The notes beneath the pieces are model-generated. The model was not told the DNA's origin. It did no database searches and saw only the letters and a program-made list of their open reading frames with translations. From Rutstroemia sp. NJR-2017a BVV2 (lineage: Eukaryota; Ascomycota; Leotiomycetes; Helotiales; Rutstroemiaceae), in contig NJPS01000036.1 of NCBI GenBank assembly GCA_002946415.1, positions 1 through 64,000 on the forward strand: 64,000 bases of DNA. Reading direction: 5' to 3'. This document shows, one piece after another, positions 36,382 to 47,812 of this stretch. The translations under genes were made by a program, and so were the position numbers. Every line of letters starts with the position of its first letter. Position 1 is the stretch's first letter.

Positions 36382-36610
36382 ACAGTCTCCATTTCTATCG
36401 CCATCTCGATATCCCTCCATTTTTATCGCTGTCTCGATATCCTTTCATTTCTATTGTTATCTCGATATCCTTCTATTTCTGTCGCTATCTCGATATCCTT
36501 CTATTTCTATCGCCATCTCGATATCCTTCTATTTCTATCGCGGTCCTGATATCCTTCCATCTCTATCGCCGTCCCGATATCCCTCCATTTCTATCGCCAT
36601 CTCGATATTA
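36382..36610. repeat. 28-base tandem repeat
   Basis: About eight copies of a unit containing CATCTCGATATCCTTCTATT; CTCGATATCC recurs at 36405, 36433 and 36461, giving the 28-base period. The frames crossing it (LFLSPSRYPSIS-type repeats) are not considered genes. Confidence 0.85.
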
Positions 36611-36696
36611 TCCATCTCTACCGCACAACATCTATTACGACTATACGAGTACAGCAACCCTGGCAGTAGTTACGTTCTTCAGCGCCTGTAGGTGCA

Positions 36697-37140
36697 TCTT
36701 GATTCTCCTCTTCTGGGCTGGCTAGGTATCACCTCTTGTGGGCTGGTCAAATGTCACCTGTAGTAGGCGGATCTTGGTTCTCCTCTTCTGGGCTGGCTAG
36801 GTATCACCTCTTGTGGGCTGGTCAAATGTCACCTGTAGTAGGCGGATCTTGGTTCTCCTCTTCTGGGCTGGCTAGGTATCACCTCTTGTGGGCTGGTCAA
36901 ATGTCACCTGTAGTAGGCGGATCTTGGTTCTCCTCTTCTGGGCTGGCTAGGTATCACCTCTTGTAGGCTGGTCAAATATCACCTGTAGTAGGCGGATCTT
37001 GGTTCTCCTCTTCTGGGCTGGCTAGGTATCACCTCTTGTGGGCTGGTCAAATGTCACCTGTAGTAGGCGGATCTTGGTTCTCCTCTTCTGGGCTGGCTAG
37101 GTATCATCTCTTGTAGGCTGGTCAAATGTTACCTGTAGTG
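36697..37140. repeat. 75-base tandem repeat, six copies
   Basis: Six nearly identical 75-base units built on CTCCTCTTCTGGGCTGGCTA and ACCTCTTGTGGGCTGGTCAA. As 75 is divisible by three, a frame stays open over several units (36736-36966, 25-residue repeat with WAGQMSPVVGGSW). The high identity contrasts with the decayed surroundings, so the array is probably young or being homogenised. Confidence 0.95.
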
Positions 37141-37643
37141 AAAAGGCTAAGTATCTTCTTCTTGGTATTATCTTATTACTTGTCAGAATAGTACTAACAA
37201 TTGTCATTACAAGTATCCTATCTTGAATACTGTACAACAAGGCCGCTATGGATAATCCAGTACACCCCTCCAAAAACCCTTCCAAAAACTCGTTGACCCC
37301 ATCAAGAACACAAGTACATCTACTCATACTCCTTTTTCTCTACTCTCTTCTCCCCATTTTCCTCTACCTATCTCTTTTTACAAAGACTAACTTCCTCTTC
37401 TCTTTCCAGCAATCGATATCCACAAATACCTCGACAGCGACTTCTCCGACAATCGACGTTACAAACCTACCTACAGTTATCAAATAGAGCAACACTGAAT
37501 CATACCATTATATTGGTGCACAACATCACCAACTCCGAATAAATATACACCTCGGTACCAAGGAAATACCCCAATTACTCTTTTGGTTCAGCGTAACGGT
37601 TACAGTTACAATAAGCCCCGGATCCTCTATATCACATACAAAG
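37141..37643. other. Stretch without an assignable gene
   Basis: A plus-strand frame 37248-37487 begins with a Ser/Pro-rich peptide and a hydrophobic stretch (LLFLYSLLPIFLYLSLF) but is short and unsupported. It could be a first exon of the unknown gene at 37644. Confidence 0.3.
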
Positions 37644-38540
37644 TTGCTCTACTTTGTTATCCCCAGTAGTTTGTTTGATTGGAGCAAATATGATACATAT
37701 CTCCTCTTGGGGGCTCCAACCTCTGGATATAGTCTCGATACTAGTACTGCTATCAAACAGGCTGGTATATCTTCCGATTGTACCTCTATTTTCCGTATAC
37801 ACTTTCAGCTTCTCGATCATAGTACAGTATTTATGCCCTCTACTGAAGAGCATACTTTCACTCCTATATCGGATAATATCTTACAACTATTAACTGATTT
37901 ACGATCTCTTTCCCAGACTAAGGAATTCTGGGCATATATACCGTCCGAAGGATCAAATCTTACGAATCTTAGGAAAAGGATTGATCGATTACATGGAGGA
38001 ACCTTTACAGGGGATTTTACAACTCAGAGTGTATATAAACCTAGTATAGTATACAACAAATGGACAAATTTCAATCAGTTTGTCAAAAAGAAGAATCCAG
38101 CAAAGCTTAACTCGGATCCTTTACCGGCTTATACTAGTGGATCTCAGAGTACTGGAATAAAACGCAAAGGTGATTCAGCAATTGATTTAATAGTGAACAA
38201 TAATACTAATATCCTAACAATAAAGATATTCATTATAATAATAACCTCGATCAAGCATCGATAGAAACTGAAAGCGATGAAGAATTGTATATAGAGCAAG
38301 AACGAGAACACAAACATATCAAAATATCTTCCGACATTATACCAAGTAAGTAGTCCCTTTTCTACCTCTTTTTCTCAAGATATCTTAAGCACTACTAACT
38401 ATACACAGATCATCGAAGTTCCAAAATTCGGTTCATTGAACCTTGCAGCGAAGATCTGAGCTTTCTTAAAAAGCAATTTGTTGAGTTCACAACTTGGGTA
38501 TTAAATATCGATCTATACTTGGAGAAATATAAATAGGTCT
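37644..38540 (+). pseudogene. Unrecognised gene relic
   Basis: The 206-codon frame 37644-38264 reads like protein (SSLFDWSKYDTYLLLGAP, FWAYIPSEGSNLTNLRKRID, RLHGGTFTGDFTTQSVYKP) and is followed by an acidic stretch (ETESDEELYIEQEREH). A possible intron with a GT...AG pair (about 38346-38408) precedes HRSSKIRFIEPCSEDLSFL. A TAG at about 38535 ends that frame. No family was recognised, and the 5' end is uncertain. Confidence 0.4.
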
Positions 38541-38585
38541 TCTCAGATCTTGGCAGAACAGTATCTTATGGAGATATAACTAAAT

Positions 38586-38789
38586 TTAACCGTGTAAGGT
38601 CGGAGTGTATAGCGGATATTTGCTATATATATGAAAAGAGAAGATCTGAATGGGTTTTGAGGAATTAGAGAGAAGAAGTCCTTCCGCTTTACAGGCAGGA
38701 TAGTGGTACACCAATATATCATCGGGTAGTTGATTTCGGAAATGAACATTCTGAACATGATCCCACATATAAGCATCTAGTGAATACAT
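38586..38789 (-). pseudogene. Second FluG-type C2H2 zinc finger relic
   Basis: The minus-strand frame reads MWDHVQNVHFRNQLPDD followed by YHYPACKAEGLLLS. This aligns with DHVEKVHLRSRP...CNHPVCKAEGLTL in the DUF3435/FluG-like pseudogene at 12.7 kb, including the shared CKAEGL. One zinc ligand position is Tyr instead of Cys (VYHYP for FDCNHP). Only this short part is recognisable. Confidence 0.55.
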
Positions 38790-38926
38790 CTAGTTCGTCA
38801 TTTCTGTACAGTTAACAGCTTCAGTTTTTATATCCTCAAAACTGTACGGACTGGCAGTGTATTATCTGGACTGAGCAGGAAGGCATTTATGTCATGTGTA
38901 ACTAAGTATACTTAGTCACACAGGCC

Positions 38927-39154
38927 ATGTCTAGTTACGTGGACTGGCTACTCGACCACCTAGAGCGATTAGAAACCCCACCGAACCCGTCGCTCGTTAT
39001 ACCTTTCAGTCACAACGCAGAATTTGTCGTACGAAGGATAATACTTAATCAGATTTACGAGAAATGCGCTATCTTCGGGGCTCGGACCGCCCTTGTTGGC
39101 CTGGGCGTCGTTGGGTAAGGGCGATCGCTTTTGCTTTAACAGCAGCAGCAGCAA

Positions 39155-39197
<43 letters not shown>

Positions 39198-39676
39198 GAG
39201 CTCAGAGTGTTCAGAGAAACTTTCGCGAGTATTATTCCCTCTGGTATCACGCCCGGAGTCTTCTTGGTATTCGTCATGATATACCGATCATGCTTGTAAC
39301 CGAAGATCGACTCCGCCTATTTTGTCTCCATAATGAGCAGTGGAATATAGTCCATCTTGTACATCGAAATATCCTATATATCGATCGTGCAGCTCTCAAT
39401 GCCGATACTCTTTCCATTGCAATCCGATATCGTACCGATACTCTTCTTATTCAGGCCGCAGGAGATACCCTTGATAACCCCTGCTCGGCCTGTCGCCACC
39501 GTAGTCCGACACTTCCCTTTCCTCGCTGTATTGTTCTGATGGGGCATTTCCAAGGTATCTGCGGAAATTGCTGCTGGTGTAATTCGCGCAGTGGTTGTGG
39601 TAATCCGCATCGATATGACGGCGATCTTATATATATTTCCGACTCCGACTCCGACTCTCCTCCGCTTCCGCTATAA
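38927..39676 (+). pseudogene. DUF3716-type protein with polyglutamine tract, disabled
   Basis: A single plus-strand frame starts at ATG 38927 (SSYVDWLLDHLERLETPP), passes two TAA codons (39116-39118 and 39137-39139, both probable former Gln), and runs through about 19 consecutive Gln (39140-39199). It then reads QRNFREYYSLWYHARSLLG and EDRLRLFCLHNEQWNIVHL. The C-terminal part has C-x2-C (NPCSACRH), C in PRCIV, and CGNCCW, the four-Cys arrangement of DUF3716, a likely small zinc domain of unknown role. It ends in an acidic SDSDSDS tail and stop at 39676. From 39290 on the frame is undamaged. Confidence 0.65.
39138..39199 (+). repeat. CAG/CAA trinucleotide repeat
   Basis: About twenty CAG and CAA triplets in frame with the DUF3716-like protein, encoding polyglutamine. 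The same DNA read in other frames gives poly-Ala, poly-Ser/Asn and poly-Leu artefacts. Confidence 0.95.
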
Positions 39677-40390
39677 TGTACTCCGTACCGGAATCGCGGA
39701 AATCGTCGTTATGAGCCGTACAGTCTAATCGGACACCGTTAAATTTCTCAGGTTAGCCTGATCTTTCGGTTGGTCTGTTGGGTGGAAAGGCTTGCTCTCG
39801 TGGTGGTGGACAAGAGCAATGAAGTTTGTTTTCTCTTCTCGAGTTGAACGAAAATAATTTTGTTTCCGCTACTCTTTATCTTATCTACTATATATGAGTG
39901 TTAATAGGTAGTGAATGAAGCCTTCGCTGTTTTCTAGGTCGCGTATCGTTATCGCTCTTATTATCCCTCTCAATATCAGTTTCGGGAAGATGTCGCCGCT
40001 TTCTGCATCCCTGTAGCTCATTATTTTCTCCCTCTATCGATCCTATAGTTATATCCCTATGCTACTGGTGGAGGAAGTATAGCGAAGATCTATGTTCAAG
40101 CTCCTTAGGGTCACTGTAGCCGGAATCGCTCTGGTCTCGACCGCAAGTAGTCAAAGGATACGATAGCTTATCTCCTAGTCTATCTCCTCTTCTTCTCTTC
40201 CATCTACCCTTATTTGGTATATCTAAAGAATATAATCAAGTTGTTGTCGTTTCCTTCTTCGATCACGACAAGTATAATACCACTCCATTGTGATTCGCTA
40301 TATCAATAACAAAAACAATATGATTACGATCCCACAAAGTAGAGCTGCTACTACAATACTAATGAATCGATTTAGTTCCTAGATACTTTG
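39677..40390. other. Stretch without a gene
   Basis: No coding sequence was recognised between the DUF3716-like relic and the convergent DUF6601-like relic. Confidence 0.45.
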
Positions 40391-41188
40391 CTATAGAACG
40401 CTACTAAGGGATTCCACCGTCATTTCCAATTGCAAAGTATTTAAGATAATAGACAATATTCCAAAAATGAAGAGTATAGGACTATAAAACCGCGCAAAAT
40501 ATATACTATATTGGCCGTGGATCTTATGGAAGGTGCTCTTTCCAAGAATAATTTTAATATAAAGATTCAATCTCGAAAGGTGTATCTCTCCAAAAGCATA
40601 ATGTCCTATAACATCAGTATCATCAATTTTCCAGAGATCAGAAGCAAATTTAGAGAAAGAGTCCCAAGTTGTTCCTTCTAGTAATAGCTTCTTCTCTATA
40701 GCAATATTGAAATCAGACTCATAACATACCAGATATCGATATATACATAGGAATCCGAGTACTGAATATCTGATAATCTCTCTTTCCAGACCAAGTGTCG
40801 AAGCCGGCGACATCAGATAGATGTTCCAGAAGTCAAAGAATAGCAAATACTTAGATAGAGGTTTGATAAAAATCCTATTATAGTACCAGACCAGATAAAG
40901 TTCGGGATTCTCCGAGATAATAATATTCTGTAGCTTCATAGCCTGGTAATGGAGGGGTCCAATATACGTACTTGATTGGGTCGATATCCACTATAAACGT
41001 GGTGATATTTTTTCTAGTATTGGTATACGGAGATCTTTGGATATAAAGGTTGCTAACTCTATTATATCCTGAAGCAAAATTTGAGGATACCCAGATAGTT
41101 ATTGAGCTTCATCCGGGCTATATAATCTTTTATATAATTTGTGCTCTTTCGCGAACAGGCATTTTAGCGATATCGAACTGATATTCAT
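40391..41188 (-). pseudogene. DUF6601-like integral membrane protein, disabled
   Basis: Starting from the ATG at 41188 a single minus-strand frame of 266 codons reaches the stop at 40391. It contains two internal stops: TAA at 41101-41099 (AQ*LSG) and TAG at 40993-40991 (RL*WI, a Trp position). Landmarks are NRIFIKPLSKYLL, FWNIYL, YESDFNIA, TWDSFSKFASDLWKIDD, YAFGEIHLSRLN, QYSIYFARFYSP and a C-terminal hydrophobic helix LFIFGILSIILNTLQL. This matches the fungal DUF6601 family, which I know as uncharacterised membrane proteins of about 300 residues. The last 182 codons remain open. Confidence 0.7.
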
Positions 41189-41587
41189 CTTATTAGTCGT
41201 TTTATTATTGTAGCTCAACTTAGGGGAAAGAAGAGGCAGAAATTTTTGGAGAAAGCAGGCAAATTGAATATATTGTATTTATACTGAAAATGATCTTTCT
41301 ATATATACCGAGTATATATACATCTGCAGCTCTGCCTCGATATTCCAAAGTATACCAATATGTTAACCTATATAACAGATATACCAATTATATCGACTGA
41401 AAAACATATAGGATATAGCCTCAATATAGCCTTCTGTCTTCGACAAATTTTTCAGGGTATAAAATCTGCTCTTCTCCTGAGATATACCAGTTTCTTTATA
41501 GTTGCTCATCGTATTATATCTCGCACTATATTTTGCTAGTTATATATCATAAACCAAAGGCGACTAAGTATAAGGAAAAGCGAAAAA
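41189..41587. other. Divergent intergenic stretch
   Basis: AT-rich sequence between the divergent starts of the DUF6601-like and lipase-like relics. It would have contained both promoters; no element could be identified. Confidence 0.4.
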
Positions 41588-42904
41588 ATGGAAACTTTGA
41601 AGATACCTAGGCAGATTGATTCTCGGGATTTGGGACTTCAGGTACTTGTCGATTGCGAGAGCCTTGATATTGAGTATATATTATTATACCTTGCTCTTTA
41701 AATATTGACCATTATATAGTATAGTGGCTGTTCATGGATTTGGGGCTATATTATCGACGACCTGGACCAAAGCAGTTAAGCAACAGGAACGTATAGAGCC
41801 GAAGAATATCAATTGGTATAGCAATTTAATGATACTCTTATCTATAGCTAGGACCAAAGTATCTGTTCAGAAGGAGAAGTGTATCAATTGGCTCAGCGAT
41901 CCAACAATGCTTCCAGTACTTGTTACGAATACCCGAATAATAACCTTCAATTATGATAGTAACTGGTATAGTGATAATACTATCAAACTTCGCCTTGTTT
42001 ATATTGCGAATGATTTGAGTTGTGAGCTTGAGCGATAACGAAGGGTAAGGTTAGATAAGTATAGCTGATATTGAACCTGTTTTAGTAAAGGCTACTACTA
42101 ATAGTTTTCAGGATTACTCTTCACAGCAACTAATTTTCATTGGTCATTGCTTTGGTGGTCTGGTTATTGAAAGGTATTTTATTTTATATATGAGTTATAA
42201 ATCTTACAGTACTTGTTACTGATTACAGAGGCTTTGGTCAAACCGCAAATATCGAAAATACTCGATACCACAATTGGAGTTATATTACTTGGAACCCCAT
42301 ATAATGGTACCGATAAAATTACATTAGGTGAACTTTTGATAAGGATCATCCAGGCTGGTACAGCGGGAGAATCCACTTTATTAACTGCATTGAAAATTGA
42401 TAATGAGATAGTATTGGATATAGTCAAAGATTTTTCGATCGCAACTCGCAAAAATAGTATCGCAGTATATTGTTATTTTGAACAGAAAAGCTCGAAGATA
42501 TCCAAAATGTTCGGGGATAATTACAAGGTATATATAGAATACTATTAATATTGAACAGGTATATTGATTGGTTTTATTATTAACAGGATTTTATTGTTGA
42601 TGAAGATTCAGCGAACTTGGATAGCTGTGAAAGCTATGGTCAACCGCTCGACCACTATAAGCTGAATAAATTTTCTGGATCCCAGGACGGAAATTGGAGA
42701 AAGCTTTCTTGGGTAATTGCTGATCTTTGTATTAGTACCAGGCAAGGTACTAAGGTATATAAGGATAGTCGAAGCAATTTGGAGCCTAGGGCAACAAGGT
42801 CCCAGAATCTTACCCCACCAGCTATGGGTATGGTTTTCTCTGGTAGTAACAATTCTGGTATACAAGTAGAGAACAATTCTGGATCAATAACTTGGGGAAA
42901 ATGA
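41588..42904 (+). pseudogene. Lipase-like (SesB-type) putative cell-death effector with C-terminal amyloid-like motif
   Basis: Exon 1 (ATG 41588 to 41673) joins exon 2 (from 41720) to give DIVAVHGFGA, the oxyanion loop of the alpha/beta hydrolase domain usually found at the N-terminus of fungal NLRs or as a stand-alone SesB-type protein. Exon 2 includes TRIITFNYDSNWYSDN and has a TAA at 42036-42038. Later exons show QLIFIGHCFGGLVIE (nucleophile elbow with Cys for Ser), GVILLGTPYNGTD, GESTLLTALKIDNE and DFIVDEDSANLD. The last exon ends MVFSGSNNSGIQV-ENNSGSITWGK. This terminal Asn/Gly/Gln motif resembles amyloid signalling motifs of fungal effectors and matches the N-terminus of the NLR that starts 0.3 kb downstream. 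Effector role is inferred from family and context. Confidence 0.7.
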
Positions 42905-43229
42905 ATAGTTACTTATATGCGATAATTATATAGAAGTTGAAGGATTATAATTTGTATTTCGAGATCGTTTTTAATATAAACTCTAGATATTTTATCTATT
43001 CTATCACTCTCTGGCAATTAATAAATAACTTTAATTTAAGTTTACAACAATCAGGCTGAATTGTTTGGAGTTGCTATATTTAATTTATATACTTAGCTCT
43101 GAAAACTCACAAGGCTGTAGCTGAGGATATCATTTGGCATTTTATCATTCTATCTCTTCAGAAGTTTTTGATGAATATATAACAAGTATACAAGTCTATT
43201 ATTACAACACCAAATCAGAAATACCGACA
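42905..43229. other. Spacer between effector-like gene and NLR
   Basis: About 325 AT-rich bases with no frame or repeat recognised; presumably the NLR promoter region. Confidence 0.45.
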
Positions 43230-45060
43230 ATGGACCATTAGATCAACTTCTCTGGAGGCAATAACCATAGCGCACAAGTTGGTAATAATTCTGGAACAAT
43301 AAATTTCCAATCTAGTATGTTCTTCAAGATATATATATCAGTCGGCTTTCCTTAGATCCTAATATCAAATCTATAAGAAACTGATACCCTCTAGGTCAAG
43401 AAAATCCACTTAGCCGCCTACCAATTGCATCGAATGCGCCGTTCAATTCATTAAACCGCCAACATGAACCCATCTGCCTCGCTGACACCCGAGTGGACCT
43501 TCTACAAGAGATATACGAGTGGGCGGATGGGCAAAATGAGCAGTGTATCTTCTGGCTAAATGGCTTAGCTGGCACAGGGAAGTCAACAATTGCACGTACC
43601 GTCGCCCGCACATATTTCGATCAGAATCGTCTTAGAGCCAGCTTCTTCTTTTCGAGAGGTGGTGGAGATGTTGGTCATGCTAGCAAATTCTTCACGAGTC
43701 TCGCTGTACAGCTTGTATACAATATAGCATCTCTCCAACATTATATCAGCGATGCTATTACGGAGCGGAGTGATATTGCGAGCCACTCCTTCCGCGACCA
43801 GTGGCATCAGCTCGTCCTTCATCCATTATCAAGGTTAGATGGAAGTTTATCTCCATCCTCATACATGCTTATTATAGATGCTCTTGACGAGTGCGATAAT
43901 GAAAATGATATTCATATCATTTTACAACTTCTGGCTATGGCTCGAGAACTAAAGACGATACAACTTCGAGTCTTTCTAACAAGCAGACCTGAAATTCCAA
44001 TCCGATATGGTATATACCAGATACCGCAAGCTGAACATTGCGACTTTATACTCTATAATATATCACCGTCGATTGTTGATCATGATATATATATTTTTCT
44101 AGAAGACAGACTGAATAAAATTAGGCAAGAACGGACTATTGGAGATAAGTGGCCAGACAAGCAGGCTCTCGAAAAACTAGTCCAAAATGCTAGTGGCCTT
44201 TTCATTTGGGCTGCAACAGCTTATCGATTCATCTGTGAAGGGAAAAGATTCGCACCTAAACGACTGGATATAATTCTGAAAGGCAGTAGCAGTACTGTTA
44301 TACCTCCGGAGAAGCATCTTGATGAGATATATACTACTGTCCTTAAAAATTCTATTTCCTCGGACTATCAGGACGAAGAAAAGGAAGAGTTGTATAAAAC
44401 ACTGAAATATATACTTGGAAGTATAGTAGTCTTGCTTTCACCTCTTTCTGCTTTCTCACTAAGCAACTTGTTGAGTCTTGCAAAGCAAAAAATCGATCAA
44501 GCAGTTGAAGATCTTCATACAATCTTATATATTCCAGAGGACAAAAATCACTTACTATATCTATATTATCCTTCATTTCGCAACTTCCTCCTTAACAAAG
44601 AACGATATGAGGACTCGAATTTCTGGGTAGATGAGAAACAAGCATAGCGGATTTTAGCTTTTGACTGTATAAAGCTTATATCTACCTTTCTTAAACAAGA
44701 TATTTGTGGACAAAAGGCTCCTGGTACACTTGTAATTGATATAGGGATTCGAGTAGAGGACTATCTTCCTCCAGAGGTTAGATATACATGTATCTACTGG
44801 GTTCAACATCTTCAGAAAGGCGGAATTCAGCTTCAAGACAATAACCAAGTCTATCAGTTTCTCCAAGTACATCTCCTCCACTGGCTTGAGGCTCTTAGTT
44901 GGATTGGGAAGATTTCAGAGGGTATTGTTGCGATAAGTTCTTTAGAATCCTACATTTCAGTAAGTCACATTAATTTTTTAAGAATTTAACTAATGAATAC
45001 TATAGGCTAATGTCCATCCCTACGTGCCGGAAAACCTTATATGCCAGAAAATTAGTAGAT
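43230..45060 (+). pseudogene. NACHT NLR, 5' part, with N-terminal amyloid-like motif
   Basis: From ATG 43230 (a TAG follows at 43239-43241) the first exon reads NFSGGNNHSAQVGNNSGTIN. An intron (about 43314-43396) leads to QENPLSRLPIASNAPFNS and the NACHT domain, open from 43398 to 44644. Walker A is GLAGTGKST, Walker B LIIDALDECD, sensor region VFLTSRPE, then SGLFIWAATAYRFI and FSLSNLL (winged-helix part). A TAG at 44645-44647 interrupts, and the frame continues as RILAFDCIKLISTFLKQDIC, LPPEVRYTCIYWVQHLQKGG and VHLLHWLEALSWIGK, followed by an intron near 44958-45005. Beyond about 45060 the match to the family is lost; the expected next segment (YCS-LFFAPEKSI) is found at 50.1 kb. By family this is a cytosolic STAND receptor in non-self recognition and cell death. 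Confidence 0.85.
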
Positions 45061-45539
45061 ACTTTGACTTCAAGAATCTCAAAATCTGTCCATACCTCAA
45101 TATCTCTTATAATTTCTTGTGAGTCATACTTCATAACTATTCCTGAACATCCGGAGCCCTTCCCAATAGAAAATCACGTTCGCATCATCCCCCTCACGCC
45201 TGATTTGCAAAGAGTCTCTTTTCACAACTTAACTGACCTCCTCTCCTATAGCACCACCACTAAGCGTATACCATCCTTAATAGTTTTAAAGGAGTCTATC
45301 TGAGCTCTGAAGCCTGGCTATTGCATTGAACATCGTCAGGAACTTTTGTGGCTGCTGTAGTATGCAGATTTATGCAGGATCGCCACGCGGATCGATACCT
45401 CGGATGAAAGAGAATAACGAATTTGGGTAGTGCAAAATAGTCCCGCCTCACAATATACATGATGGTGACGATAACATCCTACTCATATAACAAGAAGACT
45501 GGATATCGAGGATTTTGGGACGCTCCTGAGGATGCTGGT
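45061..45539. other. Left edge of the block separating the NLR halves
   Basis: A plus-strand frame 45010-45303 is open but unfamiliar. Near 45330-45530 a plus-strand reading with SSGTFVAAVVCRFMQD and KKTGYRGFWDAPEDAG looks protein-like and is broken by stops. It could be a fragment of another gene carried with the insert. No terminal repeat was found. Confidence 0.3.
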
Positions 45540-47812
45540 TTAGGAATCAAGACCAAAATTCCACTTATTAGCACCATCCCCATTCTCACGCATGAGAACC
45601 TCAAAGAATACTATATCTAGGCCTTGAAATACCCAATCTTCCATGCTGGCTGCCGGATGAAGGAACATCTGATCTGGAGGAAAAGGAAAGTCTTCGGATG
45701 CACTTTGGGTAAATTGCATTGGATGTTCTTCAGTCTGAGATGCTTTTGTTGATATTGATCGCGTAACCTGTCCGTGCTGGTCTACGACTTCAGGTACGCC
45801 GTACCCGGGATACAAGTCTGCCTGAGTTGAGCCTTTGACATATATGGAGCCAATACCACCAAGTATGACCGTTTCGTTGGAGCCTTGATCTCGTTCTACC
45901 TCCAATACTGCTATTGATATAATGCCATCTCGTGTAATCCTGATAGCACCAATATAGGGCACTTTGATGGTCAAAACTTCATGATTATTCTGAAGATTGC
46001 CATTGATCCATACTAGCTGCCCTTGTGCGATATCTGCTTCAATCGCCAGAAGGTCTTTGAGGAGAACGGCACATTTTACTACAAGAGCATCTTCATAGAG
46101 CTCCGACATGGATTTCATACATTCGAGAGCTGTTTCCACAATGGCACGATCACTCAGTCGTTGATGAACGAGCGAAACGTCCTTCTTCTCATAGGTAACA
46201 ACATGTGCCAGCATCAAAGTCAAACCTGCAATCAGCGCCATGAAATCACCAATTCGACAATTGGGGGTGTTTGGGTCAAAAGTGCAAATTGCGATTTCTC
46301 GAGTCAGAATCTCGCGACTTGCATTGACACAGGCGATCCTAGAATGAACTCTCTGTGACACATAACTTTGACTTAACATATATAGCAAATGTAGCTGATT
46401 AACCACTGTATAGTAGAACATCTGGTCTGATGCTCGACGAGTTTCCTTGAATGCTTCATTCGAGTCTATGTTAAGGCCTGCGAGAGCCATTGGGCGCCAG
46501 AATGTGGACGGCAAAAGTTGAGTTAATTTGATGAGTTCTTGGTCAATCTATTGAGTTTTTTCCAGAGCATGGTACAGTATTTTCATTTGGTTACGATCGA
46601 TTATTTTGGTTGTAATATGCATAACAAGCATAGGTAGGCTGCAGCTTCGCATCGAGTGCTATGGTTCGTCCTATATCTCAGAACTTGGACCACCAGTACT
46701 TGTAGGCAGACCAAGCAGTAGTAACAAAACTCGTTCCATGTAAATAATTCTTGTCCACATGACTTCAGGATCAAGATCGTTCTGCTTCTCGATAGCTTTA
46801 AAGCGATAGTGACCTGGTCGATGTAGGCCCAGCAAGTGTCCTGCGGAAACAGCACGGCGCATAGATACCCAAGCCCGTCGGATATTGCCACTATCGGTAT
46901 AAAAGAGTACTTCCAAAATGATGTCCTCAAGTACCTCTAAGGTACCTAGGAATTCCTCGTTTGCAGTAACCAACTTTATTGCCGACTTTGCAAGCCTTTG
47001 CATAATAGCATGATGGTGTTCGGAGACACCTGGTATCACTTTTTTAGGAGACAGATTTTGTAAAGCTGTGGCAAAATGTAACATCTGACCGGCCAACAAG
47101 ACTGGGTGATGTTCTGGACGGAGAAGATTTGCGTTTGATGTTTGTTCTTTGCGCGTATCTTTTGGCGGTACTTTGCGAGACTTGAAGTTGCACTGTTTAC
47201 TGAGCGAAGAGAGCCCAATGAACATTCCAAGCAGAATCTCAATGTCATTCTGGGAGGGAAAGGTAGCCAGCAGAGATTGAGTAATGTCATGATATGATAA
47301 TATATTTGTAGTGGGATCATAGTTTGAAGCTGGTATTGGTGGCCATTGGGTAGTGAAAAGCTGGTTTGGTGATCGTCCATTTTGGCTATCATTCTCGTTT
47401 TAGTAACATAATTCTGCCCCTTGCTCTCTGGATTGTTTTCTCACCTGATGACAGAGCCGCCAGGTAAAGTTGCTGCTAGCGTCGGGAACAATGAAGAGCC
47501 ACCGGACGATCCATAGCTCATACCAGAATTTTGCAACTCAGGCTGAGTTTTTCGAATAACTTCTCCTGTCGGTAGATCTTCGGCACTGGTAAGAACACCA
47601 CTCTGTCCTCTGTCATTTGCGTTCGTTTCTGGCACATCTGAATATATCTGCTTCACACATTGTGCTCCTTGACGGCGGCACGACATGCAGATATCATCGC
47701 TTGGCAATTGGAAAATACACTTGACTTTTTGCCGTCTGCATGCCCAACAGCTATGGATACCCTTTCGGACTTTCCGTCGCTTCGCTTTGTTTTCGTCCGA
47801 TTGAGTATTCAT
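45540..47812 (-). pseudogene. Zn2Cys6 fungal transcription factor, disabled
   Basis: The start MNTQSDENKAKRRKV at 47812 is followed by a complete zinc cluster, CWACRRQKVKC-IF-...-C-MSCRRQGAQC, with six Cys present. An intron with GTGAG donor near 47453 precedes NGRSPNQLFTTQWPPIPAS. The middle-homology part includes DIEILLGMFIGL, LLAGQMLHFATALQ, VSMRRAVSAGHLLGLHR, and after damage FWRPMALAGLN and YYTVVNQLHLLYML. The C-terminal part is open for 324 codons to 45540. In-frame TAGs occur at 46673-46671, 46661-46659 and 46550-46548, so the protein is split. It faces away from the NmrA-like gene 340 bases upstream, a common arrangement for a regulator and its target, so co-function is possible but inferred. 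Confidence 0.8.

Noticed and set aside
36327..36725. 132-codon plus-strand frame rich in FLSLSRYPS
   Set aside because: Translation of the 28-base tandem repeat with no independent coding support.
39064..39299. Poly-Ala, poly-Ser/Asn and poly-Leu frames around the CAG repeat
   Set aside because: Alternative frames of the CAG/CAA tract; the Gln frame connects to the DUF3716-like domain on the same strand.
46023..46358. 111-codon plus-strand frame
   Set aside because: Antisense to the C-terminal part of the Zn2Cys6 regulator.
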